DNA of 37,500 nt, taken from assembly GCA_009760855.2 (NCBI GenBank), contig WPIO01000001.1, forward strand, positions 1,165,001 to 1,202,500, written 5' to 3'. Below, one piece after another: positions 10,716 through 21,783 of this stretch. A model generated the notes under the pieces. The model had not been told where the DNA came from, ran no database searches, and worked only from the letters and a program-made list of their open reading frames with translations. The number at the start of each line of letters is the position of its first letter. The stretch's first letter is position 1. This DNA comes from Cristatella mucedo. Lineage: Eukaryota > Bryozoa > Phylactolaemata > Cristatellidae. The translations under genes were made by a program, and so were the position numbers.

Positions 10716-12715
10716 TGCATTGATCCGTTATTTTCTCTTTCGTAGATATGTTGCTTTCAGTTTCCTTCAGGGTTAGACTCTGCTTGCAGTCATTTTTACG
10801 GCTTACTTATGTGTGGAAATCCTCAATACTTTAGACTTGTTTAATGCGTTTGTCTCCTGAAAGCTGAGCCAAGCAAATATTTTATTGGCGGATCACGTTT
10901 CTCACTTCTATCTTTATATTTACCCACAATCAGAAATGCATGCATCTATGCAAATAGAAACTAGATGCAAAACAAAGCGAAAACACTTCGCGAGTGCACT
11001 TGCAGTGTTTTCGGCGAGGTATCCCATATTTGGTCGTGTGAATTAGCAGTCTGAAAAACCAAGTGGTCTCAAGCAGCTAGTTTAAGTGAGTGATATGCGG
11101 TTGATTTATCCTTCCAAATTGGCCATCTTGGCAAGGTTAAAACAATATTTGTTCTCTAGTGGAGCTATTCTGTAGAGAACGCAGTCTCTTGGAGGATATG
11201 CACTTTGTTTCGTAGAAAGCAAGGTTCGGTTACTTGCCCAATAATTCGCCCCGAGAAAAGAGAGGAAAGAAGATTGTGCCAGTGGTTTAAAGACTTGGCC
11301 CCTTAGCTCAAGTCATCGGAAGATAATACGAATCGTTTGCTCCAACCAAGACAGATGCGGGATTGAGCACGGATGACCTGTACTGGGCAAGTATGATCGT
11401 ACGTGATCAAGCCTTCATTTTGGCGGCAAATGGCTACTGCAGGCCTACTCACGGTACTGCAGCAAGCTCTCAGCTAAATATTTGACCTCGAATGAGACGA
11501 TGAACGACTAGTCTTTGCTAAGGTAATTTTTAGTTTCAGATTGCAAGCAATTTATCTTCTCCCTGGTGTACAACTCATTGCTTTCGGAATTAACCTAGCC
11601 GTGAAAGAGAGATCTCACTCTCGACATGTTGCTGTGTCGTTACATGCATGCACGCTACATTGCAGTTTGGTACTATTGAGACATGCGAACTTACAGAAAA
11701 CCACTAGAGGAACAAACTAGTAGAAAATCAGAAACAAATGTGCATCAACGCGCAGCTAATGATATCGCAAGCACCACTTAGAAGAAGGGAAGATTTACCA
11801 ATTTTACTACCTTAAGCATGCCTTGCCAGGACATAAAATATCCAAGGTTAATGATGGACATCTGCCCCCTACTCGGCTGAGTAGTAGCTGCGTCTGTGTT
11901 GCGGGTAACTTGCGTATCTTGAGTATCTTTAACTTGCGATGACATGCCTATAGCTAGTCTGCAAACCCCACTTATGCGTTCCTAAAAGAGATTAAAGACA
12001 GACCAATGCATTACCATAAGCTATCAAAATCTGACCAATTACTGCCAGTTATGTTCACTTGCAGTAGCAGCCATGTTGAAAGCCTGCTACCTTCATCCAA
12101 AACAGCGAAAGTAAAATAGCTAATTGCGGCAGCTAATGAGCAATATTATATTTCTCGGATATGAGTCAAGCCATTGCATTGAGGTTCTCAAGTAAACTTG
12201 TAGTACATGGACTTTAAAAGCATCCATCTGTGACGCAATCCGGAGGCTTTTGAGTAATAATTAAAACCAAATGAGAGCAATCATTAAGCTTCGTCGAAAC
12301 GCAAACAGGCACTTGTTGTGCCCGGATAGGCCCGTGCATTAGTATTTATTATCTGTATCCTTTTTGAGATAAAAACTGTGCTATAACAAATCAGAATTCT
12401 CAGACCATTACAGAATTTTAAAGGAATAAAGCCCTTAAAATCACAGAAAACAGGACCTGCAGCAGCTAAGACCTGCTTAAACCTTATCGGTTTTTTAAAT
12501 AAACCTTACAGAAATTTTTTTAAAGGACATATAAATTCTGGCCACTTCTTACCTGCTGCTTGGTGAATAAGAGCTGCTCCCAGGCACAAGACATCAGCCA
12601 TTAACGGCCTCGCCAAGCGCTTCCAGCGCCAAGCCTATTAGATACGATCGCATGTCATTTCGCTATCCTATCTCAAGCGTGCTAATTAAGGCCATATCCT
12701 GTACAAATAAAACAT
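10716..12715. other. Unassigned DNA
   Basis: Two kilobases with no open frame of note and no recognised repeat. Confidence 0.5.
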
Positions 12716-12719
12716 GTAT

Positions 12720-13285
12720 CAACCCAGTGAAGTCCAAGGAGAGATTTAAATTGAATGCCTCTAGGAGGTTTTGTCGCTCACTTTTAGGTCCCTTCATTCT
12801 ATGGCTCCAGCCTGTCTTTCAGATATACTACCCCATCAGGCCAAGCATCGTACCACCCGCTTTTCGGAAACCAACAGTCTAGAAATACCTCGTACAAACC
12901 TTAAATCCTTTGGAGACCGTGCATTTAGTTCGTATGCTCCCACAGCCTGGAACTCCCTCCCGACCTGCGTCAGAACATCCACCGACCTGACCACATTTAA
13001 AAGGAACCTAAAAACACACCTATTTAGGACAGCATTTAGTGGGTCCCTGTGATTCGTCCTTGATGTGCTTATGCGTGCTGACACTGTGCATGCTGCCACT
13101 AACCACATTCGCATGCTGACCCTGTGCATGTCACCCCTAACCATATTATTCTTTTTGTTTGTTTTTCAAGCATGATTTTACTTACCATTAAATTGCATTT
13201 CACTTTACAGCAAATGTAAAGCGTCTAGAGAGAGATTAAGTTTTCTGAGGGCGCTTTATCAAGTGAGTTATTATTGTTATTATCT
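12720..13285 (+). mobile_element. LINE family 1 (L2-like), 5'-truncated 3' end, well preserved
   Basis: The copy covers the last ~100 codons of ORF2, the whole 3' UTR (GATTCGTCCTTGATGTGCTT, then CATGCTGACCCTGTGCATG), the conserved hairpin (AAAGCGTCTAGAGAGAGATT...CTGAGGGCGCTTT, about 13215-13258) and a TTATTATTGTTATTATC tail. The left boundary is uncertain, since similarity to the 18.3 kb copy fades near 12720. Confidence 0.85.
12771..13052 (+). pseudogene. C-terminal fragment of LINE ORF2, frame still open
   Basis: Ninety-three codons without a break give the C-terminal region of a CR1/L2-type ORF2: SLTFRSLHSMAPACLSDILP, a TTRFS box, then PRTNLKSFGDRAFSSYAP, WNSLP, and TFKRNLKTHLFRTAF before the stop. 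The order is that of the family (YLa.LL, LRSS.. or TTRFS, GDRAFS, LWNSLP, FK..LKTHLF). No RT catalytic motif is present. This is the cleanest reference here for the family 1 C-terminus, and it implies relatively recent insertion. Confidence 0.85.
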
Positions 13286-14155
13286 CTCACTTTTTCTCGA
13301 ACTGCTGAGCAAGACTCTCCTAAAACCGCTGTGATGGATCATTATAACTTGTCAAGCTTGGCAACTTTTGGTAACTGTGGTAACTTCGCTATACCTTGGC
13401 TATGACTAGTCGTAAAGCCTGTTTTCAACCCCGTGGTCAATCTTAATGCGTGCCCACTGGATTCGCTTTCCATTGTGTAATGTGCCCCTGTTATCATTTG
13501 ATATTATTCCTGCCAACGCCATTGACCTGTTGACTGTGATCCAGACCTAGGAGACGCCGACAAGCAGCCAAACATTTTCACTACCCTCCGCAACTGGCTT
13601 CTCTCTTCGAGAAAAGATAGCAGCTGTGTATCCATTGCTATAAAGTCAACTGCAAATTTTGGTGTAGTAGCCATTGTTGCTTTTTCCCTCTCAATATTAA
13701 GCCATTTGCAATCCTCTCTATGCAGTCCTTCAAAGACATTCTCTATTTCTCCCTCTAAAAACTGCCCGTGTGGCAGTGACCGCTATTCACCCTCCAAATA
13801 GTATCACATACTTTATTTTTTGTTTATCAGATTAAATTTTTAGTTCTTTGTATTACAAAGTGCATCTTTCTTGTGCTGGGTTATTTTTAATTTATTTGTA
13901 TAACACACTTGGCTCTTATGTGCAAAAAGTCGTATACATGTTGATGAATTTCTTCTTTCGTTCGTTTAGTGTTTCTCACTCACAGCGAAGGTCGAAAACT
14001 AGATCAAATATTCTCTGACGATTGCACCTGATGCCGAACTCTACTGTTACACTATGCTGAAAAACTTACTGCATAACGAATATACTTTCTTTGATGTTGG
14101 CGCCCCTTTCGGGAAGAAACTTTTATTTTGAGTCGTCAAACCTTAAGACCCCTGA
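13286..14155. other. Unassigned DNA
   Basis: No supported gene or repeat. The sequence is AT-rich with several pyrimidine tracts and lies between two LINE copies of opposite orientation. Confidence 0.45.
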
Positions 14156-14159
14156 TATC

Positions 14160-14960
14160 AATAATGGCTGAGTTGTGCACCAACTAATAGCCTCATCTTG
14201 CCTAGGTTGGAAGACCTTCGAGTCGTAAGTTACAGAATTCGGGATGTCATAAATTCATAAAAGAACTTAAATGTAGTACTCCTATCTAAGAAAGTTCAAT
14301 TTCTTGCAACGTTTGTGATAAAGAACGTGATAAATTTATTACGGATATGATGAGGTCGTTTATTTGAAGGTCACTTTGGAAAAGGACATCTGGACTTCTT
14401 GATGACGCTACAGGATTTACACTAAGCAAATATATTTTAATGTAGGGGTTTTTCAATTTTCATCTAACACCATGTCTCTACAAAACTAGTAAGTTATTTT
14501 ATAATATTTTAATCTTTGGATGTTGGCTGCCATCCCAGTGCAAATATCAGCAAAACATTCAGCAAGCAAGTTTAGTGAGGTTGCCGAGCTGGAGGGCAGA
14601 GATGGATCAATGCGCATGTACACCTAAGTTTCTTCTGCGTGGAAACAAAAACCTTGATTGTGCTAGGTGAGTACATCGGTATCATCGAGTGTATAAACTG
14701 TGTCAAAGATTAGCCCAACCACAGATCCCTGGGGTTCCCTGTATTTCTGAGGGTCCTCAAGTATCTGTCACCCCTAGGTATTATCACTCAACATGAGGTA
14801 AAACCTAACTAATTGCAGAATAGTACTTGAGGTAATGAAACGAGGTGAGAGACGCTGAAGAAGGAATTTGTGATACAACTTACGATCTTATTAAAACTGA
14901 AATATCCAGCTACACAATCGGGGAAACTCCAATTGAGTCAGCATTTCTGACGCTGTATCA
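14160..14960 (-). mobile_element. LINE family 1, strongly decayed RT fragment
   Basis: No frame is open, but the DNA aligns with the complement of the 15.5-18.9 kb copy over about 800 bp. Anchors are ACTAGTAAGTTATTTTAT (14488 on), GCTGCCATCC, GATTGTGCTAGGTGAGTACA with its ATCGG (near the YxDD region), GGGGTTCCCTGTATTTCTGAGG (QG motif region) and GACGCTGAAGAAGGA (LLERL region). It is much older than the copies on either side. Confidence 0.65.
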
Positions 14961-15500
14961 TAAACTCATGGAAATTCTGACCCTGCGAAGTTATTAGCTC
15001 TAAAATATCCTCGCCTCCCGACATGGAGCGTGGCGATCTGCCGCATTCATTGTCCGTTGCAGAATTCTTCCAAAAAATTGAAGTTCTTGCGAACATCGTA
15101 TACGGAAATGGTACATCTAAGCTATATTTAAAGCTATTCTGGTTGTTTTTACCGTAGCGCTTAAGTAATTAAGCGCCTCTGAATATCTAACCACTTAACG
15201 CTTCGGGCTGCTGGGTATCCCACGCTGGCGGCGGCAGCCGTAGCTACGCCGGCTACTAATAACCTGTATGTTAGTTATGATCGTGCGCACCTATTATAGC
15301 TTCGTCATTGTAATTCAAATGCATTCCCAGATGGTACTGCTGTTGCTAAGATTCGTGAATTATGCATTAACAAAAGAAAAGCAGCCCGGAGCCGCCGCTG
15401 TGGCCGGGGCCACCAGCGAGCTGAGTAGCTACTCATTTAGTATTCCTAGCATGGTCTCAAACCGCTCAGCACGCTCCCCCCAAAAGCGACTTTGTGAATC
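14961..15500. other. Unassigned DNA upstream of the long LINE copy
   Basis: GC-rich patches (CTGGCGGCGGCAGCCGTAGC near 15225 and GCCGCCGCTGTGGCCGGGGC near 15393) precede the endonuclease region. The plus-strand frame 15268-15507 runs up to it and could be the end of the LINE 5' UTR or ORF1 region. No recognised ORF1 motif is present. Confidence 0.35.
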
Positions 15501-15544
15501 TCTTTAAGTTAGAGGGCATCAGGCCTTCTATAATTCCGGCAACC

Positions 15545-16449
15545 CAACTTAATGCTTATCATTGGAATCTTCACTCAATATGCAATAACCCTCTATTAAT
15601 AAGCGACCTTATTTCTGAAATTGTCTTGACCTGCTCGGCTTAACTAAAACTTCACTAAAATCGGGAAACTCCCCGACAATTAAATACGCAACCCCGACTG
15701 GTTTCAAATTTTTACACACCCCTAGATCAATCAAAACTAGAGTTAGAGTTGTTATTATCGTATGCTCAAAATTAAACTTCCATCAAATTGCAGAACCTCC
15801 AAGCTGTCTTTCGAAACGATTATCTTGTATTCACCCTAAAACAAGCAACCGATGCTAGCAGTAGTCTGCAGCCCACCAGGTACCAGATCCTCCTTTATCT
15901 CAGATTTCTCCGATCTCATTTCGATTGTGTTTTCGAGAAATCAATCCTTCCTCGTTACGGGTGATTTCAGCATTCCCTTTGATAACTTATCTGACGCCTT
16001 AAGCACTGAATTTCGTGTATTGATGGACACACTGGTCACTTATGGCTCATATGCATGGCCCTACTCACATCAAGGGTCACACACTCGACCAAATTTTCTC
16101 ATACAATTGCACTTTATCATCACCAGTTATTACCAAATCTTGCTTAACTGACCACGTGCAGATCTTCAGTTTACAATATATGCCCTCCTCCTCATCTAAA
16201 ATCACCTGTGCAACGCGAAACCTCAAGACCCTTGACATCGATGCTGTCCGTGTAAGAATATCTGCCTCGCCTCTGCGGCTCAGTCCTCCCTCCGATCGGT
16301 CATCATTGGTACATAGCTACAACACGACACTATCTGACCTGCTCGACGAGTTTGCACCTCTGACTAAGTGCACTGTACGCCCTCGCTCAGGTGGCCTAAG
16401 GTTTACCACAGACATTAAACTAGCTAGCTCTACTAAGAGACGTGCTTGA
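15545..16449 (+). pseudogene. APE-type endonuclease domain of the LINE ORF2 (broken)
   Basis: Motifs of the LINE endonuclease that nicks target DNA are readable in order but in different frames. These are WNLHSICNNPLLISDLISE (N-terminal strand with Asn), a VVCSPPG strand equivalent to the Y.PP motif, VTGDFSIPFDN (15957-15989, the GDFN catalytic strand, with Ser for the usual Asn), GPTHIKGHTLDQIFS (16058-16102, THxxGHTLDxxF) and TDHVQIF (16149-16169, the terminal SDH motif). A frameshift near 16060 separates GDF from GHTLD, and stops follow the N-terminal motif. Inactive. Confidence 0.85.
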
Positions 16450-16769
16450 AAAAGCATACAAAAGATCAGGACTGACTGTCCATCGACAGGCATACCAGGA
16501 ATACTGTAGTACTAACAACCGATCACAAAGGCCAAGTCTAGCTTCTACAAAAACGAATCATATATGCACAATCAAAAATTGCTGATGTCGACGATCAACC
16601 ATCTTCTAAACCGCTCCTAGGTTAGCTCGTAGCCACATGATACCTGTGGTGATCTGGCTGATCGCGTCTCAAGCTTTTTTGTTCTGAAGATAGACAAGAT
16701 CGGGAGTCCATCCATGCGATGGCATCATCCCCCTAGAATGCAGTCTCTCGATTCCTTGCAAAACCCTCA

Positions 16770-17711
16770 ATGTCTACATTCAAGTGGGTCACTGGTGATC
16801 TCGTCCTGAAGTTTATATCCCAATCAAAGAGGACAACAAGTCCTTTGGACCCTATTCAAACTGTTCTGCGTCTGCGCTTCATTGATCTGTTGCTGCCATT
16901 CATAAATAACATCATTAATATGTCATTAGTCTCAGGTCAAGTCCGAGCACATTTCAAAAAAGCTGTAATCAGGCCACTACTCAAGAAAGCTACACTAGAC
17001 CAAGAGATCTTGAGCAACTACCGCCCAGTCTCCCTTCTACCATTATTATAAAAGACACTGGAACGAGTCGTGACAGACCAGCTGAACACATGTATTGAAA
17101 TTTCAAACCTTGCCAGTAAGTTTCAGTCTGGTTTTAGAGTTAATCACTCAACCGAGTCAGTATTGCTTAGGGTGAACAACGACCTATTTAGGAGTGCAGA
17201 CATGGGTTAGAGTATCTCTGCTTATTTTTCTCGATTCAGCAGCTTTGATACTACCGATCACCACGTCCTTCTTGAGCGCTTCTCATCTCGCCTGGGCATC
17301 ACTGGCAGTGCTCTGTCTTGGTTCAGGTCCTATCTCAGTGGAGGGCTCCAGAGTATTGAAATGAATGGACAGAGATCTTCCGAGGTACCTCTGAAATATG
17401 GGGTACCTCAGGGCTTCGTGTGCGGTGCAGTTCTTTTTACGGTTTAAACTCTCCCTCTTGCCGATGTGATTGCCAAGCACAATCTAAGCTTTCACTTCTA
17501 TGTGGATGATACTCTCTTGTACCTTTGCTTTGATCCCTCCCAGCCCTCGAGCATGCCGAATTCTCTTAACTCCCTTGCTGCATGTATTGATGACATCCAC
17601 ACATGGATGGCATCAAATTTTCTTATATTGAATGATGATAAAACTAACTTACTAGTTATGGGCAAACCAAGTGTGATTCAGAAATTGGAAAGGCCAACGA
17701 CCAAAATCATT
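16770..17711 (+). pseudogene. Reverse transcriptase of the LINE ORF2 (broken)
   Basis: CR1/L2-type RT motifs are visible: SPLDPIQTVLRLRF near the start, HFKKAVIRPLLKKATLD, then NYRPVSLLPLL (motif 2, ending 17048), a stop in place of the Ser of LPLLSK, LERVVTDQL, KFQSGFRVNHSTESVLL, the A motif relic FSRFSSFDTTDHHVLLERF, SWFRSYLSGGLQSIE, the B motif VPQGF, and the C motif F-Y-V-D-D (Tyr-Val-Asp-Asp codons at 17499-17510). LLVMGKPSVIQKL closes the readable part. In-frame stops at 17049, 17207 and 17446 make it non-functional; the catalytic Asp pair is retained. Confidence 0.88.
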
Positions 17712-17985
17712 GTTGTGTGTGCCTGCGGCTTCTTCTGTAATTAGCCAAGTGCCTGACATTAATGCACATGCCTCATCTGTGGCCAATAGTTAAGCCATTG
17801 AACCAGCCCATCGTCGGGCTAATAATGCAGGTTATATTTCGTGTCATCTGCTGGGATTGATTGGCTCCCATATATGTGCCCGTTGAGAGTAACAAGGCTG
17901 AGTCTCGTTACTAGGCATGCACTGTGTCTCCGTGAGACTCACACTAGAACAGCCACCACTGAAGACACTGTCATATTGCATCATC
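17712..17985. mobile_element. Unidentified ~275-bp insertion inside the LINE copy
   Basis: The LINE reading (GKPSVIQKLERPTTKI..., resuming ...SVESA.NLGVMTQSDLSLDYH) is interrupted by DNA with no counterpart in the 5.6 kb and 24.5 kb copies. It is rich in short inverted repeats (GAGTAAC...GTTAC; GAGTCTC...GAGACTC; TGAACCAGCCC beside GGGCTAA). It could be a small non-autonomous transposon or SINE relic. No clear target-site duplication is visible. Confidence 0.6.
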
Positions 17986-18030
17986 TCTGCCAGCATATCA
18001 TCTGTTGAATCTGCATGAAATCTAGGTGTT

Positions 18031-18640
18031 ATGACCCAAAGTGACCTTTCGTTAGACTACCATATCAGCTGCACAATCAAGTCTGGCTACTTTCAGCTAC
18101 GTAACATTGCTAAAACTCGGGCTTGCTTAGATAGGTATACCACGTCTAAGTTGGTCCATGCATTCGTGACATCCTGTCTTGGCTATTGTAACTCACTGAT
18201 TGCTGACCTATCGGCATGTGCAATCATGTGCTTACAGCTGGTGCAAAACTCTGCAGCTAGGCTTGTCTGTCGTGAGCGTCCCAGCGGCCACATCACACCA
18301 CGTCTTGCCGACCTGCACTGGCTACCAGTCAAGAAATGGATCGACTTCTAGGTTTTGTCGCTCACTGTTATGTCACTTCATTCTTTGGCTGCAGCCTACC
18401 TTTTAGATCTACTCCCCCGCCAGACTAAGCATCGAACCACCTGCTCTTCGGAATCAAACTGTTTACCTTTACCTGGTGCAAGCCTCTAATCCTTTGAAGA
18501 CCATGCATTTAGTTTAAATGCTCCCAAAGCCTGGAACTCACTCCTGACTTGCGTCACGACATCGCCTGACTTGACGGCATTTAAATATAAATTAAAACCC
18601 CACCTATTTATGACAGCATTTAGTCAGTCCTTGTGATTAG
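18031..18640 (+). pseudogene. C-terminal region of the LINE ORF2 (broken)
   Basis: One frame gives TQSDLSLDYHISCTIKSGYF, then ARLVCRERPSGHITPRLADL and HWLPVKKWIDF before a stop at 18349. After a frameshift the DNA continues with the SLTV.SLHSLAA.YLLDLLP, PKAWNS and FKYKLKPHLFMTAF equivalents up to about 18632. The segment corresponds to the thumb/connection region after RT in CR1/L2 elements. It allows direct comparison with the 5.8-6.4 kb, 12.8 kb and 24 kb copies. Confidence 0.8.
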
Positions 18641-18863
18641 TCTCTTATGAGCTTATGCTTGCTGACACTCATGCTTGCTTCCGCTAACCATACTTGCATG
18701 CTGACCATGTGCATGTTACCCTAACCATGTTAATCATGTTGTTATCAAGCATGATACCACTCACTATTCGATCGTATTTCTATTGCAGCAAATGTAAAGC
18801 ACTAAGAAAGAGATTGAGTTATCTGAAGGTGCTTTATCACGTGTATTGTTGCTATTATTATTA

Positions 18864-20095
18864 AAACATGAGTAGAAGTTTCCAGGTTTCTAGGTGTGAA
18901 TTTGTACTATTAAAATTGAGCTGGTCTGCCACTAATCGGTAAGTGATGAGAATGGTAATTTATATGATGAATTTAGCTTGTCATGGTCCAGTTCTGCCTT
19001 TTTAGTGAGCGACCGAATAACAGCCTCATTGAAAGATGCTGAGCTAAGATAAAGGACATTTATTGTTATGCTGGGTTATTGTTATTATTTGTATGCTATT
19101 CAGTTATGCAGGGCAGCAGAAAATGTATGCATTGCAGAAAGGGAACGGTGGGCATAGGGTCAAAAGGGTAATTTGTCACTTCTAAGACTGAGAGGTGAAC
19201 TTCGATAGGATTTGGCAAGCTTAAAGCTGGACATTGAGGTGCTGCAAGGAGGATGAGTTTATGCTGCCGAGAGAGAGGATTCTAGTTTGGAATTTATCAC
19301 GGGGATGGACTCTGATTTTACCTTTTTCCGGCAGAAAAAGATGAATGAGAAGCGATCTCCCAGATTGCCACAAGCATCGCTAGGTGAGTAGCTGATCTCG
19401 GAGCTGTGCGAACATCTTTAGATTGTGCCAGTTTAGGCTATGTCCTTTAGGAGGTTTACTTTCTCGAAAGAGAGTTAGACTAGACTAGATGGTGGCCTAT
19501 ATGAATGGAGTGCAATAAATTAATCACAACTGCTCTACCATGAAAATTATTCAACAATGCTTATGGTCGAAGTAGTGCTGTTCTACTCGTGCCGCAAAAA
19601 GTTTAATCTTTATTTACCAAAATCCGAGTAACAGTTTTGGGCTAGGACGATTTCAGTAAAAAAATTAAATGCACTGAATTTTGAGCCCTGAGCAGCCAGT
19701 GGAAACCTCAGAAAAAAGAGGCTTGCTAAGAAAAGTGCCTGCTAATTCGGACCTGGCAGAATCACACTAAAAAACAGTCTGGAAAACCTTAGCAGCTAGC
19801 TAAGAGCAGTTGCCAATACGCAACTCAAACAAGCAGGCTGATTAAGCTTGTTTAGTTTGTTCACAGAAATGCTTACTGGCCGGAAGTCCACAAATGAGCC
19901 AGCTTTAAGATATAGGTGAGAACCGCTGCGGTGGCCACCCGGGATAAAAGCAGATCAACTTTGTGTAACCAGCACTGTTTGCCACGATGTATAGGCTTGA
20001 TTACTTGCAGTGACGATTAGGTGTGTGTCTCAAATTGAAATTGCTACTAATGCATATAAACTGAATAACTTACCTGTCTCCGGCAGTAGTAGCAG
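18864..20095. other. Unassigned DNA
   Basis: No recognised gene or element. Direct TTATTGTTATTATTTG runs near 19075 are simple sequence. Confidence 0.45.
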
Positions 20096-20700
20096 GCAAG
20101 GTGCCCGTTTCCTATCGAGAAACTGTCGCGGGAGAGTGCGTCAGGAGTCAAGAGTCAGGAGCGAGAGTCTCCTAAATATTTCCTAGAACAGCCCAGCAAT
20201 GCCCACAACAGGCAAGTCAAAGGTCACGAGCTGCAGTAAAGGGAAGTCCTAATAGTAGACGGTGGAAAGCTGTCAAGTGATTCGGCAAAATTCAGCGACC
20301 TGCTAATCTTAAGTTATATAAGCCACCTCCCCTCGAAATAATATAAATGTGGGGTGTTATTTCCTTCGTTAGAGTTGGCTAAACGCATTCTGAAAATTAA
20401 TACTACGAGACTGCTGCACTGATAGGAAGACCGCACCGAATGTGTACTAAAGAGATCGCGGCAGCGATTTCAATTCCATTCACGAAAGGCAAACAGGGCT
20501 ATCGGTGAGTGTAGCCCATTCTTACATATAGATCTCCTTATGGCTTTTACCACTGGCCATCCCATGAAGCACCCCTAACAGTGGCTAACTGAGAAATTAT
20601 GCTGACTAGCCAGTACCTCCGATATTGCCCTACCATTTTTGTCACTGAGGTACTAATACTGCAGTGGGGCAGCTCTCAGCTTAGCCGCGATGGGAGCCCT

Positions 20701-20940
20701 TGCCTTAGCTGGGGTCGACTAGGGCGCCTAGTACAGACCCAGCTCCTGACCCACCTAGCTCAGGTTAGAATGGAGCTTCGTGCAGGCGATGCTGCTAGGA
20801 GATGGAGCGACTAATCTGCTTGTCTTAGCGGGTTCGACTACGACACCTAGTACAGGCCCGGCTCCTGGTCTACCCACTAAAGTTAGAATGAAGCCTTGTG
20901 CAGACGATGCGGTCAGGATTTGCACCGACTAATATGCTGA
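20701..20940. repeat. Tandem duplication, period about 120 bp
   Basis: Two adjacent units align along their length. Anchors in unit 1 / unit 2 are CCTTAGC / TCTTAGC, GTCGACTAGGGCGCCTAGTA / TTCGACTACGACACCTAGTA, GTTAGAATG in both, and GCGACTAATCTGCT / ACCGACTAATATGCT. They differ by many substitutions and a one-base indel, so the duplication is not recent. Confidence 0.85.
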
Positions 20941-21210
20941 TGTAGAAATAGCAGCTACTCGCGAGGTCAGGAGTTGAGAGGAGATAGAATATAATGGGAC
21001 GACTGACAGAGCTCGGGGCTGCAGCTTGGTAGTCGACGCGAGACTACGCTTCGAGAGCACGAGAGACGAACCTACGGCGACGAACAGCTAAGTGCAACTG
21101 AGACTGCACAGTTGCGTTCTGCCGGCTACTCAGTTAGCTGCTCGTGTCTTGGGGTGCTGTAGCGATCCGCCTTCGGGGTTGGGACAATCGCTAGCGACGC
21201 GCGCATAGAT

Positions 21211-21360
21211 AGTTTATTATACGCGGGCTTCGGGAGTTCGTGCAGTTAACTCCGTCGGTCCGGTACGCGCCGCGTAAACGCACAGGGTAGTTGGTTATAC
21301 TTGGGCTTCGGGAGTTCTCGCAGTTAACCCCGTTGGTCCGGTACGCACCGCGTAAAGCGC
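21211..21360. repeat. Tandem duplication, period 78 bp
   Basis: Unit 1 begins AGTTTATTATACGCGGGCTT (21211) and unit 2 AGTTGGTTATACTTGGGCTT (21289). Both continue with CGGGAGTT, CAGTTAAC, GGTCCGGTACGC and CCGCGTAAA. Similarity is high and no indel is visible over the shared ~66 bp. Confidence 0.9.
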
Positions 21361-21520
21361 TTGCGCCGGCGCGTAGCCACTACAAACAGGCCCGCAATAA
21401 ACTGTCGCTTTCGGCGCCCAGTTGTGGCCGCTTGTGTTTTAACCGCACTGCATCACACAGTCCACCGGTAGAGAGTCGCGGAAGAGCTTCTGAGCTGTTA
21501 CACTACCAAGTGACCTGACG

Positions 21521-21783
21521 ACAATGGGCCCACATAAGCCCCTATTTCACGCTTGCCTTGCTTGGCAGCTAATGCAATGCTGATAAACAGAACCTAAGAC
21601 CATACCTGCAGGCTTCCTCCTGCAACTAGCATTCTACCCGCCCCGCCCCCCCAAACTCTAGCTCTCAGAAGCAGCTCCATATGAGAATGGCAATCAACCC
21701 AGCGTAGCCCTATCTTTTTGTAGCAAGTCCATCCTTTGCACGAGTCACTATTTATGAATGGGCTGCTGCAGCCATACAAATTA
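21521..21783. other. Unassigned DNA
   Basis: No gene recognised. The flanking open frames overlap the SINE to the right and are not called. Confidence 0.4.

Larger units (their letters stand above)
15500..18863 (+). mobile_element. LINE family 1 (L2-like), nearly full ORF2 copy with a 275-bp insert
   Basis: The longest copy in the window. It shows an apurinic/apyrimidinic-type endonuclease (about 15545-16180), a linker, a reverse transcriptase (about 16800-17710, resuming at 18000), the C-terminal region (18130-18630), a 3' UTR with CATGCTGACCATGTGCATG, the conserved 3' hairpin (18790-18835) and a short TTATTATTA tail ending about 18863. Frameshifts and stops occur throughout. Foreign sequence of about 275 bp interrupts it at 17712-17985. 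It lies back to back with the decayed minus-strand copy at 14.2-15.0 kb. Confidence 0.88.
20100..21520 (+). other. GC-rich LTR- or promoter-like region with local duplications
   Basis: A strong TATA-like box (GTTATATAAGCCACCTCCCC at about 20313) is followed by AATAATATAAATG and a GC-rich stretch. Near the right end GCAATAAACTGTCGCTTTCG (about 21393) carries an AATAAA signal followed by a GT-rich stretch (GCTTGTGTTTTAACC). TATA box, long GC-rich body and poly(A) signal fit a long LTR or a TATA promoter with exon. No coding domain, paired LTR or TG..CA ends could be fixed. Tandem duplications at 20701-20940 and 21211-21360 lie inside. Confidence 0.3.
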
